This document shows positions 1 to 5,628 of a DNA stretch of 8,729 nt, piece after piece. This DNA comes from JBEVEP01 sp040512755 (GTDB lineage: Bacteria > Pseudomonadota > Alphaproteobacteria > Rhizobiales > Rhizobiaceae), in NCBI GenBank assembly GCA_040512755.1, contig JBEVEP010000120.1:1-8729 (forward strand). The letters run 5' to 3'. Under the pieces are notes generated by a model that worked only from the letters and a program-made list of their open reading frames with translations, was not told the origin of the DNA and ran no database searches. Within the stretch, counting starts at the first letter, position 1; each line of letters opens with the position of its first letter. The position numbers and the translations under genes are program-made.

Positions 1-100
1 CGACGCCCTCGCGAATACGGGAAATGTCGGCGAGCGCCTTTTCAGCGTCGGCGATCATGTCCTTCTCGTTTGCGCGCTTCTCCTTGATCGCTATGCTCAT
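1..100 (-). CDS. MoxR-family AAA+ ATPase, N-terminal fragment (runs off left edge)
   Basis: Only the first 33 codons are present, starting at the ATG at 98-100 and reading off the left edge. The peptide begins MSIAIKEKRANEKDM and continues as a charged helix ending around ISRIREGV. From memory this matches the segment just before the AAA+ core of rhizobial MoxR proteins; the Walker motifs would lie outside the window. A ribosome binding site (AAAGGA on the minus strand) precedes the ATG by about 8 bases. MoxR ATPases are chaperone-like and usually sit beside DUF58/VWA-domain genes, which would be expected further left. The assignment rests on a short N-terminus only, so the family is likely but not proven. 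Confidence 0.65.
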   Translation of the reverse strand, partial: MSIAIKEKRANEKDMIADAEKALADISRIREGV

Positions 101-159
101 GCCGCATCGTCCTTTGATCGTTGGAACGCTTGCCGGCTACGTTCCTCAAAAACCCGAGT

Positions 160-173
160 CGCGCTCGAGCGCG
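160..173. repeat. 14-bp perfect palindrome in the moxR/DUF1285 divergent intergenic region
   Basis: CGCGCTCGAGCGCG is self-complementary over all 14 bases. It lies 60 bases upstream of the moxR start and about 57 bases upstream of the DUF1285 start, inside the 130-base divergent intergenic region. It could be an operator or simply a GC-rich coincidence. A second, shorter dyad (GGAACG 123-128 with CGTTCC 140-145) lies nearby. I see no confident -35/-10 pair for either gene here. Confidence 0.4.
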
Positions 174-230
174 TGAGTTGAACTTAAATCATCGAACTAG
201 GCTGACAAGCAGAACAACAGTGACTATTTC

Positions 231-866
231 GTGACCATGACCAAGCGGGAAAGCAGAACAAACAACACGCTGGCCAGCGCCGGAGATACCGCGGGGCTGG
301 AAGCTTTGATCGGTCGCGCTGCCCGTGCCGGCAAGGGATTGCCGCCTGTTGAACGCTGGAATCCGGAGTTCTGTGGCGATCTCGACATGGAGATCCGCGC
401 CGATGGAACGTGGTTTTACCTTGGTACGCCGATCGGCCGCATGCCGCTTGTGCAACTCTTTTCCACAGTCCTGAGGAAGGACGAGGACGGCAGGACATAT
501 CTCGTCACTCCGGTAGAGAGAGTTGGCATCAGGGTGGCCGACGCCCCGTTTGTCGCCGTCGAGATGAATGCGTCAGGTACGGGGGCAAATCAGGTCATCA
601 CGTTCCGGACCAATGTCGGCGATGTCGTCGAAGCTGGCCCCGACCACCCGTTGCGTTTTGTCGATGAGGACGAGACGGGTGGTTTGAAACCCTATGTGCT
701 GGTGCGCGGGCGACTCGAGGCTCTGGTGGCGCGGCCCGTAATGTATGAGCTGGTCGAACATGGGGAAGAGATCGAGATCGACGGAAGACTGATGTTTGCC
801 GTTCGTTCGAAAGGCGAGGCCTATCCGATCATGCCGGCGGAAAAACTCACACGGTTGAGCGCCTGA
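231..866 (+). CDS. DUF1285 family protein
   Basis: This 211-residue soluble protein has no signal peptide or membrane segment. The central part (about residues 35-190) has the DUF1285 look: VERWNPEFCGDLDMEI, followed by GTWFYLGTPIGR and VERVGIRVADAPFVAV, then a beta-rich C-terminal half with LRFVDEDETGG and a final AYPIMPAEK. DUF1285 proteins are small cytosolic proteins of unknown molecular function; structural studies describe them as two-domain folds, and no catalytic activity is established. The GTG at 231 gives the longest form. An in-frame ATG at 237 is an equally plausible start; neither has a strong Shine-Dalgarno sequence. It is first in a close-packed cluster: the Nudix gene begins 2 bases after its stop, which suggests co-transcription. 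It is divergent from the moxR-type gene. Confidence 0.85.
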   Translation: MTMTKRESRTNNTLASAGDTAGLEALIGRAARAGKGLPPVERWNPEFCGDLDMEIRADGTWFYLGTPIGRMPLVQLFSTVLRKDEDGRTYLVTPVERVGIRVADAPFVAVEMNASGTGANQVITFRTNVGDVVEAGPDHPLRFVDEDETGGLKPYVLVRGRLEALVARPVMYELVEHGEEIEIDGRLMFAVRSKGEAYPIMPAEKLTRLSA

Positions 867-868
867 TA

Positions 869-1501
869 ATGGACGCTCGGTCTGAGAGGCTCTTTTCGAC
901 GGCCGATTTCCGGGCCAGGGCCGCACGGGAGCGTGGCCCCCACGATGAGTCCGACTATGGAGATCATCGCCTCAATCCGGACCTTCGCCATCTGATCGTT
1001 CGGCCGGGCCTGCGCGACGCGGCCGTGCTCATCCCAGTGGTCGACCATGGTGATGACGCCACTGTTCTGCTTACCAAGCGGACCGAGCGGATGCGCAGCC
1101 ATTCCGGTCAGATCGCTTTTCCTGGCGGCGTGATCGACCCTACTGACGCTACGCCCGAAGATGCGGCGCTGCGCGAAACGACCGAGGAGATAGGGCTCGG
1201 TCCGGAAGATATCGAGCTGGTGGGCCGAATGCCCGACTATATGACAGGCAGCGGCTACCGCATTGCCCCGGTGCTCGGCATCGTTCGGCTCGACTATCTT
1301 GTCACCATCAATGAAGATGAAGTTGATGATGTTTTCGAGGTGCCGCTGTCCTTCCTGATGAACCCGGCCAATTATCGCCGGGAAAGTCGCATTTGGCAGG
1401 AAAAAGAAAGATTTTATTATACAATGCCTTACGGCCAACGGTTTATATGGGGAGTCACGGCCGGCATCATTCGCACGCTCTACGAAAGGCTTTACGCGTG
1501 A
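869..1501 (+). CDS. Nudix hydrolase of the CoA pyrophosphatase (NudL-like) type
   Basis: The 210-residue protein carries both signatures of CoA-cleaving Nudix enzymes. Residues 67-87 fit the UPF0035/CoAse motif (LLTKRTER, then an S-G-Q core and FPGG). Residues 84-110 form the Nudix box, with FPGGVIDPTD, then ALRETTEEIGL; R102, E103, E106 and E107 are the expected divalent-metal ligands and catalytic carboxylates. The spacing equals that of E. coli NudL as I recall it. The family hydrolyses the pyrophosphate of CoA or acyl-CoA to 3',5'-ADP and a phosphopantetheine product, using Mg2+ or Mn2+. The exact substrate here is inferred. The start is the ATG 2 bases after the DUF1285 stop; it has no clear Shine-Dalgarno, so translation is probably coupled. 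Its stop overlaps the CCA gene start. Confidence 0.88.
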   Translation: MDARSERLFSTADFRARAARERGPHDESDYGDHRLNPDLRHLIVRPGLRDAAVLIPVVDHGDDATVLLTKRTERMRSHSGQIAFPGGVIDPTDATPEDAALRETTEEIGLGPEDIELVGRMPDYMTGSGYRIAPVLGIVRLDYLVTINEDEVDDVFEVPLSFLMNPANYRRESRIWQEKERFYYTMPYGQRFIWGVTAGIIRTLYERLYA

Positions 1502-2766
1502 ATGGAACGGCCTCGATCGCAAGCCGCGCTCCTTGGCTGAACAGCCACGGCCTGCAACGCCTGCTGGCGGTTCTGTCGCAGGAGGGTGAAGAAGCACGCA
1601 TCGCAGGTGGCGCGGTGCGCAATGCCTTACTCGGCGAGAGGGTGAGCGATGTCGATATCGCCACAACGAATACGCCGGAGGAAACGATGCGGCGGGCGGA
1701 AGCCGCAGGCTTCAAGCCGGTGCCGACCGGCGCCGCCCACGGAACGATCACTGTAGTTGCCCATGGCAAGCCCTATGAAGTGACGACGCTGCGCGCAGAC
1801 ATCGAAACCGACGGGCGCCGTGCCAAGGTCGTCTTCGGCCGCGACTGGAAAAGCGATGCCGAACGCCGCGACTTCACGATCAACGCGCTCTATGCGGAAG
1901 CCGACGGGACCGTCATCGATCTCGTCGGCGGTCTCGCCGACCTTGAGCATCGTGTTCTGAGATTCATTGGCGATCCTGAAAAACGCATCCGCGAGGACTA
2001 TCTGCGCATCCTGAGGTTTTTCCGTTTCTTTGCCTGGTATGGCTCCGGCCGCCCCGATGGAGAAGGTCTGAAAGCCTGCGCACGTCTCAAGGACGGGCTG
2101 GACCGGCTTTCCGCGGAACGGGTCTGGAGCGAGCTCAAGAAGCTCCTGTCGTCGCCTGATCCTTCGCGCGCCCTTCTCTGGATGCGGCAGGCCGGCGTGC
2201 TCTCGCGGGTACTGCCGGAGAGTGAAAAATGGGGAATCGATGCGATCCATGCGCTAGTCAAGGCTGAGCGAGACCTGGGCTGGATGCCCGACCCGCTGCT
2301 CAGGCTGGAGGCGATCGTCCCCCCGGATCGCGAACGGCTGTCTCAGTTGGCCACACGGCTCAAGCTCTCCAAGGCGGAGACCGAGCGCCTCTCGGTATGG
2401 GCGGGAACAGAGAACATTAGCGCCTCCACGAGCGAAGCGGAATTTGCCAAGAGGCTCTATCGCGGTGCGACGCAAGGGATCGTCGACCGACTGCGTCTTT
2501 CCCTTGCCGCGGCTCGAAGCCGCGCTACCGAGAGCACGCCGGTTTTGATCGAGGCGGGAGGGTTTTCACGGCTGCTCGACTATGCGGGGAAATGGCAAAG
2601 ACCGGTATTTCCGGTGAAGGGCAGCGATCTGGTGGAAATCGGCTTGAAACAGGGTCCTGAGCTTGGTGCGACGCTGAAGTCCCTGGAGACAGCGTGGATC
2701 GAGTCCGGCTTCGCGCTTGATCGCGGCGCACTTCTCGCGCGCGCCGCCGAAGGCATCAAGGCCTGA
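1498..2766 (+). CDS. cca: CCA-adding tRNA nucleotidyltransferase (poly(A) polymerase family, class II)
   Basis: The enzyme adds or repairs the 3'-CCA end of tRNAs from CTP and ATP without a template. The N-terminal head/neck motifs are clear: RIAGGAVRNALLG (residues 35-46), DVDIATT (51-57) with metal-binding D51 and D53, RRDFTINALY (123-132) and RIREDYLRILRFFRF (163-177), followed by a helical C-terminal body. At 422 residues it has the usual length for rhizobial homologues. I chose the GTG at 1498 because it forms a GTGA overlap with the Nudix stop; the longer frame from 1393 only adds residues out of the Nudix gene. The usual GG-x-VRD motif reads GGAVRN here, an Asn for Asp change. HD-domain phosphohydrolase motifs of the gammaproteobacterial enzyme are not visible. 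Confidence 0.93.
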   Translation: MNGTASIASRAPWLNSHGLQRLLAVLSQEGEEARIAGGAVRNALLGERVSDVDIATTNTPEETMRRAEAAGFKPVPTGAAHGTITVVAHGKPYEVTTLRADIETDGRRAKVVFGRDWKSDAERRDFTINALYAEADGTVIDLVGGLADLEHRVLRFIGDPEKRIREDYLRILRFFRFFAWYGSGRPDGEGLKACARLKDGLDRLSAERVWSELKKLLSSPDPSRALLWMRQAGVLSRVLPESEKWGIDAIHALVKAERDLGWMPDPLLRLEAIVPPDRERLSQLATRLKLSKAETERLSVWAGTENISASTSEAEFAKRLYRGATQGIVDRLRLSLAAARSRATESTPVLIEAGGFSRLLDYAGKWQRPVFPVKGSDLVEIGLKQGPELGATLKSLETAWIESGFALDRGALLARAAEGIKA

Positions 2767-2872
2767 TCGCTTTGTTCAACGTGTTCTGCTGAATCAGCGT
2801 CTCGCCTTAGCGCCTTGTTTTGGCTCATAATCTGGGCCGTAGTCCTGATGGGGAACTGAAGGGACATCGGCT

Positions 2873-2892
2873 CTGACCTTGTCAGCTTTTTT
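2873..2892 (+). terminator. Weak intrinsic terminator candidate after cca
   Basis: CTGAC (2873-2877) pairs with GTCAG (2881-2885) around a 3-base loop, followed by one C and six T residues at 2887-2892. The stem is short, so termination efficiency may be modest. It sits about 105 bases after the cca stop, and its T run touches the stop codon of the convergent DUF1059 gene. The rest of 2767-2872 holds nothing I recognise. Confidence 0.4.
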
Positions 2893-3077
2893 CAGGCCGC
2901 GTCAGGAACCTTCTCGATACGGGAGCGGATCGCTTCGATCATTGTCTCGCGAATAACGGTTTCGCCATGTGTCTCCCGCAGATGCTCGGCGACGCGCCGG
3001 ATAATCTCTGCTTCCTCTTCATGACGTGTGTGCCAGTCGCAGCCGGGGACGAGCGACCCACATTGGAATTCCTTCAT
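2892..3077 (-). CDS. DUF1059 family small protein
   Basis: This 61-residue protein begins MKEFQCGSLVPGCDWHTR, the usual opening of DUF1059 proteins, and continues EIIRRVAEHLRETHGE. Two cysteines (C6, C13) and two histidines (H32, H37) form a C-x6-C / H-x4-H pattern that could bind a metal such as zinc; that is inference. The family is found in many bacteria and its role is not established. I chose the ATG at 3075-3077 because AGGGAGAA lies just upstream on the minus strand and because family members start at this Met; the frame is open upstream to 3137 but that extension lacks family resemblance. It appears monocistronic, with its own promoter and a terminator isolating it from the DUF1344 gene upstream. 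Confidence 0.85.
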   Translation of the reverse strand: MKEFQCGSLVPGCDWHTRHEEEAEIIRRVAEHLRETHGETVIRETMIEAIRSRIEKVPDAA

Positions 3078-3109
3078 CGGACTTCTCCCTATCTCGTTCT
3101 GGTCACAGG

Positions 3110-3138
3110 ATGATAGTAACACGGATCGGCACCACAAG
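3110..3138 (-). promoter_or_regulatory. Sigma70-type promoter for the DUF1059 gene
   Basis: On the minus strand a -35 element CTTGTG (3133-3138; rhizobial consensus CTTGAC) and a -10 element TATCAT (3110-3115) are separated by exactly 17 bases. The predicted transcript start near 3103 would give a leader of about 26 bases before the ATG at 3077. Confidence 0.5.
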
Positions 3139-3151
3139 GTTGCGCGAAGGG

Positions 3152-3178
3152 AAAAAAGGCGGAGCTGCAGTCTCCGCC
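3152..3178 (-). terminator. Strong intrinsic terminator of the DUF1344 transcript
   Basis: Read on the minus strand, GGCGGAG and CTCCGCC form a perfect 7-bp GC-rich stem (3158-3164 with 3172-3178) around a 7-base loop, followed directly by six T residues (3152-3157). It lies about 105 bases past the DUF1344 stop and upstream of the DUF1059 promoter, so it separates the two minus-strand units. Confidence 0.8.
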
Positions 3179-3283
3179 CAACCGCATCTACCCGAAGATC
3201 GAAGTCGATTTCCGAGGCCCGATGCGCAGTTTCGCCCGGTGTCTTTGCGCCTCGATGAATGGCGCTGTAGACCGATCAGCCGA

Positions 3284-3544
3284 TCACTTTACGATCGTAA
3301 CCTGATCGGCAAGCCGCCCGGTGCCGCTCTTTTCCCAGGAAACCGAAACTTTCTCGCCAGCTCTCAGGCCCGGGTCCTTGAACTTTTTGGGGAGCATGTA
3401 GCTGCTGCCGTCCGCAAGCGTCAGCTTCATGCCCTTCGCGTCGAATGTCTTGATCGTGCCCGTCGCATGCTGCTCAGCAGCGAACGAGAGGGCGGTTGTA
3501 GCAAAAAGGGCAGCTGCGACTGCCGGGATGAGAAGTGTGCGCAT
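3284..3544 (-). CDS. Exported DUF1344 family protein
   Basis: This 86-residue protein has an N-terminal signal peptide: MRTLLIPAVA, then an Ala-rich hydrophobic stretch, with likely cleavage near SFAAEQ (about residue 22 or 23). The mature part of about 63 residues matches the DUF1344 pattern: ATGTIKTFDAKGMKLTLADG, then YMLPKKFKDPGLRAGEKVSV and a short C-terminal strand. It resembles a small periplasmic beta-barrel-like domain; its function is unknown. I chose the ATG at 3542-3544 because a TGGAG Shine-Dalgarno sequence precedes it and the signal peptide starts there; the frame is open to 3724 but the upstream residues look non-coding. The gene ends at a strong terminator and is preceded by a hairpin-rich leader. 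Confidence 0.85.
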   Translation of the reverse strand: MRTLLIPAVAAALFATTALSFAAEQHATGTIKTFDAKGMKLTLADGSSYMLPKKFKDPGLRAGEKVSVSWEKSGTGRLADQVTIVK

Positions 3545-3563
3545 GGCGATCACTCCAAAATAT

Positions 3564-3594
3564 GCGGGCATCCATGGGGGAGGTTGATGCCCGC
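3564..3594 (-). promoter_or_regulatory. Leader hairpin just upstream of the DUF1344 ribosome binding site
   Basis: GCGGGCATC (3564-3572) and GATGCCCGC (3586-3594) form a perfect 9-bp stem around a 13-base loop. In the DUF1344 mRNA the loop reads AACCTCCCCCATG, so it offers CTCC, which can pair with the GGAG of the ribosome binding site about 10 bases downstream. The structure is seen directly; a regulatory role is inference. Confidence 0.5.
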
Positions 3595-3625
3595 GGGATG
3601 CTGAGCCGTCCGGTTGCGTCGGGTC

Positions 3626-3644
3626 GCGGTTCGGAGCGAACCGC
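3626..3644. repeat. 8-bp perfect hairpin upstream of DUF1344
   Basis: GCGGTTCG (3626-3633) and CGAACCGC (3637-3644) pair perfectly around a 3-base loop, about 80-100 bases upstream of the DUF1344 start. It has no T run on either side, so it is unlikely to be an intrinsic terminator. It may be a second leader hairpin or an operator. AT-rich DNA at 3660-3712 probably holds the promoter, but I could not fix a good -35/-10 pair. Confidence 0.45.
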
Positions 3645-3790
3645 CGGCGTTTCCCGGCCCGTGGTAAGAAATAAACCTTTGTTCTCAAGAGGATATTAGA
3701 CGAAAAAGAAAATTCGCCTGCCACACGCTGCCATATTCGTCGGACATTTTTCGTGATTGTGGCGCGATGCGGGCGATGTCTTCCGCTACG

Positions 3791-4216
3791 TTAGGTCGCA
3801 CCGAGGGCGCAACGCCGTCCAAACGGGCATTCGTCGGTGCGACCTGTTGCCTCAGTCAGCGCCAAGTGGTCCGAACGGCCATTCTCCACGAGTTGGCGCG
3901 GTGGCGACGTCCAGATCGTCAAACCGGAAATCGCATCGCGCAATAATACGTCGGGCGATTGGTTGTCTGGCGGAATATCCAAGTCCTTGCGGGGAGAATA
4001 AACCGTAAGCGCATTGAAGCGTGTGAATTCCGGTACGTCGGCAGGTTGCCAATGGGGAAGGGCCGGACGCTGTTCCGGCACGCCGACATGCTGCACGATT
4101 TCGCGAGCGATCAGCGCCTTGAGGGCCTCGTTCATCACGGCGGATCTCTGCGCCAATCCGGTCAGCAGCAGTGCCTCGGCGAGGAGTTCGTCGTCAATCA
4201 CCAGTGTCGTCCGCAT
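3791..4216 (-). CDS. Solitary VapB-type antitoxin-like gene with an unusual C-terminal tail
   Basis: The first 45 residues are a clear VapB/DUF2191-type antitoxin N-terminus: MRTTLVIDDELLAEALLLTG, followed by LAQRSAVMNEALKALIARE. This is the ribbon-helix-helix-like DNA-binding and dimerisation part. A Shine-Dalgarno (CGGAGA on the minus strand) supports the ATG at 4214-4216. Family members are usually about 60-90 residues; this frame is 141. The tail after about residue 45 does not resemble the usual toxin-binding segment, and its last 35 residues (with HLALTEATGRTDECPFG) are encoded by the palindromic repeat at 3793-3899. No PIN-domain VapC follows or precedes it. It is likely a relic of a toxin-antitoxin pair or a repurposed DNA-binding protein. 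It lies 96 bases downstream of hemF on the same strand. Confidence 0.6.
   Translation of the reverse strand: MRTTLVIDDELLAEALLLTGLAQRSAVMNEALKALIAREIVQHVGVPEQRPALPHWQPADVPEFTRFNALTVYSPRKDLDIPPDNQSPDVLLRDAISGLTIWTSPPRQLVENGRSDHLALTEATGRTDECPFGRRCALGAT
3793..3899. repeat. 107-bp double-palindrome element, RIME-like
   Basis: Two adjacent dyads form one block. The first is a perfect 12-bp inverted repeat, AGGTCGCACCGA (3793-3804) with TCGGTGCGACCT (3834-3845). The second is GCGCCAA-GTGG (3859-3869) with CCAC-gag-TTGGCGC (3886-3899), an 11-bp stem with a 3-base bulge. The total length and two-palindrome layout match what I recall of Rhizobium-specific intergenic mosaic elements (RIME1, about 106-109 bp with two large palindromes). 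I could not compare the actual consensus. The block overlaps the end and the stop codon of the antitoxin-like frame. The flanking 3725-3792 shows no gene. Confidence 0.55.
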
Positions 4217-4312
4217 CGGTATCTCCGGGGAACGGTGCACAGGTGTGTGCTGGTTCGGTCTGACTTGCTTCGTTTTTCGGGGTATCCGCTGGCTCTAAAG
4301 CGGCAACCGGCT

Positions 4313-5227
4313 CTAGGGCCACTTCACCTCTGGCGGCAGGCTGGACAGGATGGAATCGACGTTGCCACCCGTCTTCAGCCCGAAAATGGTGCCGCGATCG
4401 TAAAGCAAATTGAACTCGACATAGCGGCCGCGCCGGATCAACTGCTCTTCCCGGTCGGCATCCGTCCAGTTGAGGTTGAAATTGTTCTTCACGAGGTGCG
4501 GATAGACGACGAGGAAGGAGCGCCCGACATCCTGCGTGAAGCGGAAATCGGCTGCCCAGCCACCCTTTTCCTCGGGTGAATGAAGCCAATCGTAAAATAT
4601 GCCGCCAATGCCGCGCGGCTCGTTGCGGTGCGGCAGGAAGAAGTACTCGTCGCACCAGTTCTTCATTCTGGCATAGTCGGCGACGCCGCCATTCTTGTCG
4701 CAAGCGAACTGCATGGCCTTGTGGAACGCCCGGCTGTCCGGATCGTCCTGGTTGCGGCGCTTGTCGAGCACCGGGGTCAGGTCGGCGCCTCCGCCAAACC
4801 AATGGCGCGAAGTCACGACCATACGCGTGTTCATGTGGACGGCCGGCACGTTCGGATTCCAGGGGTGCGCGATCAGCGAAATCCCACTCGCCCAGAAACG
4901 CGGATCTTCCTCGGCGCCCGGCATCTGTCGGCGAAACTCCGGCGAGAATTCGCCATAGACCGTTGACGTGTGCACGCCGACCTTCTCGAAAACGCGGCCG
5001 TGCATCATCGACATGAACCCGCCGCCGCCTTTGCCTTCGTCGCGCTTCCACGGCGTACGCTCGAAGTGCCCGGGCGACCAGGAGGACTGTGGTCCGCCTA
5101 CCTGATCCTCGATTTCCTCGAAGGCTGCGCAAATGCGGTCGCGCAGGGACTCGAACCAGGTCCTTGCCGCCGTCTTCTTGTCTTCGATATCCGCAGGCAA
5201 ACCCGCCGGGATTTCCGGGCGATCCAT
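4313..5227 (-). CDS. hemF: Aerobic (oxygen-dependent) coproporphyrinogen III oxidase
   Basis: HemF catalyses the O2-dependent oxidative decarboxylation of coproporphyrinogen III to protoporphyrinogen IX in heme synthesis, in the cytosol. The family signature is intact at residues 189-213: KNWCDEYFFLPHRNEPRG followed by IGGIFYD. The conserved HPWNPNVPAVHMNTR stands at 121-135 with H121 and H131, and the typical C-terminus LPPEVKW closes the protein. The length, 304 residues, equals the usual 300 or so. I chose the ATG at 5225-5227, which has GGAG on the minus strand; the frame is open to 5275 but the added Arg-rich residues are not family-like. It is divergent from the 85-residue hypothetical gene. 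I saw no Fnr/FixK box (TTGAT-N4-ATCAA) in the intergenic DNA. Confidence 0.97.
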   Translation of the reverse strand: MDRPEIPAGLPADIEDKKTAARTWFESLRDRICAAFEEIEDQVGGPQSSWSPGHFERTPWKRDEGKGGGGFMSMMHGRVFEKVGVHTSTVYGEFSPEFRRQMPGAEEDPRFWASGISLIAHPWNPNVPAVHMNTRMVVTSRHWFGGGADLTPVLDKRRNQDDPDSRAFHKAMQFACDKNGGVADYARMKNWCDEYFFLPHRNEPRGIGGIFYDWLHSPEEKGGWAADFRFTQDVGRSFLVVYPHLVKNNFNLNWTDADREEQLIRRGRYVEFNLLYDRGTIFGLKTGGNVDSILSSLPPEVKWP

Positions 5228-5270
5228 GCGCCGTCTCCGGTTCTTCTTGTCGGCGGGCGTCGAGCGGCCA

Positions 5271-5344
5271 CGCACAAAGGACTCGTCTTTTCCGGGCGCG
5301 ATCCCTAATCTTTAATATGCAAGGGTCAAGGAGTTCTTTGTGCG
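5271..5344. repeat. 14-bp inverted repeat spanning the hemF/hypothetical intergenic region
   Basis: CGCACAAAGGACTC (5271-5284) and GAGTTCTTTGTGCG (5331-5344) are inverted copies with 13 of 14 bases matching; the exception is a G-T pair. They are 46 bases apart. The left arm falls in the hemF leader; the right arm covers the GAG of the AAGGAG ribosome binding site and the GTG start of the 85-residue gene. It could be a paired regulator site or an mRNA fold that hides that start. Confidence 0.55.
5302..5330 (-). promoter_or_regulatory. Possible hemF promoter
   Basis: On the minus strand CTTGAC (5325-5330) is a perfect rhizobial -35 hexamer. With a 17-base spacer the -10 position is TAGGGA (5302-5307), which is a poor match, so the call rests mainly on the -35. 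The transcript would start near 5295 and contain the left arm of the inverted repeat in a leader of about 65 bases. Confidence 0.3.
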
Positions 5345-5597
5345 CACCCCGGCAAGACCACCGCTCGATGGTCTGAAGAGAAGGCTCGATCACGCTCGTG
5401 CGGAGCGACAGCGGATGCCGCGTGACGGCTTCCTGCGCGAGACTTTCATTTTGCCTCGGGCGGATGCACGCGACAAGGCGCGCGAGTGGTTTGATCGTTG
5501 GCCGAAACAGGCCTACTGGACCGAAATCGAGAGTTGGTTCGAGCGTCCGGGAGATGTCATCGAGTTCACGATCCGGCGGCTGCCGACCGCGGACTAG
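5340..5597 (+). CDS. Hypothetical protein, 85 residues
   Basis: I do not recognise a named family. The protein is soluble, highly charged and rich in Arg and Trp: it begins MRTPARPPLDGLKRRLDHAR and has a second half with AREWFDRWPKQAYWTEIESW, then FERPGDVIEFTIRRLPTAD. There is no signal peptide or membrane segment. The GTG start at 5340 is supported by AAGGAG at 5328-5333 with good spacing. Codon use resembles its neighbours. It is divergent from hemF across about 112 bases and appears to be transcribed alone, with a hairpin at its stop codon. The Trp-rich C-terminal half with alternating charge suggests a small helix-strand domain, but no function can be given. Confidence 0.75.
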   Translation: MRTPARPPLDGLKRRLDHARAERQRMPRDGFLRETFILPRADARDKAREWFDRWPKQAYWTEIESWFERPGDVIEFTIRRLPTAD

Positions 5598-5628
5598 CCA
5601 CCCCTCAGTGTTCGACTGCAAGGGTGGC
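5597..5628 (+). terminator. Hairpin at the end of the 85-residue gene, possible terminator
   Basis: GCCACCC (5597-5603) pairs with GGGTGGC (5622-5628); an inner CAGT/ACTG stem with loop GTTCG extends it after a small internal loop. The first G is the last base of the TAG stop codon. No T run follows, so this is either a non-canonical terminator or a 3'-end-stabilising hairpin. Confidence 0.35.

Noticed and set aside
821..1666. A 281-residue frame on the minus strand across the Nudix gene
   Set aside because: It is antisense to a gene with clear Nudix motifs and its peptide has no recognisable features.
3026..3604. A 192-residue plus-strand frame across DUF1059/DUF1344
   Set aside because: It overlaps two supported minus-strand genes and a strong terminator; the composition looks like a shadow.
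5285..5339. Fnr/FixK-type box controlling hemF
   Set aside because: I searched by eye for TTGAT-N4-ATCAA in the hemF upstream region and found none.
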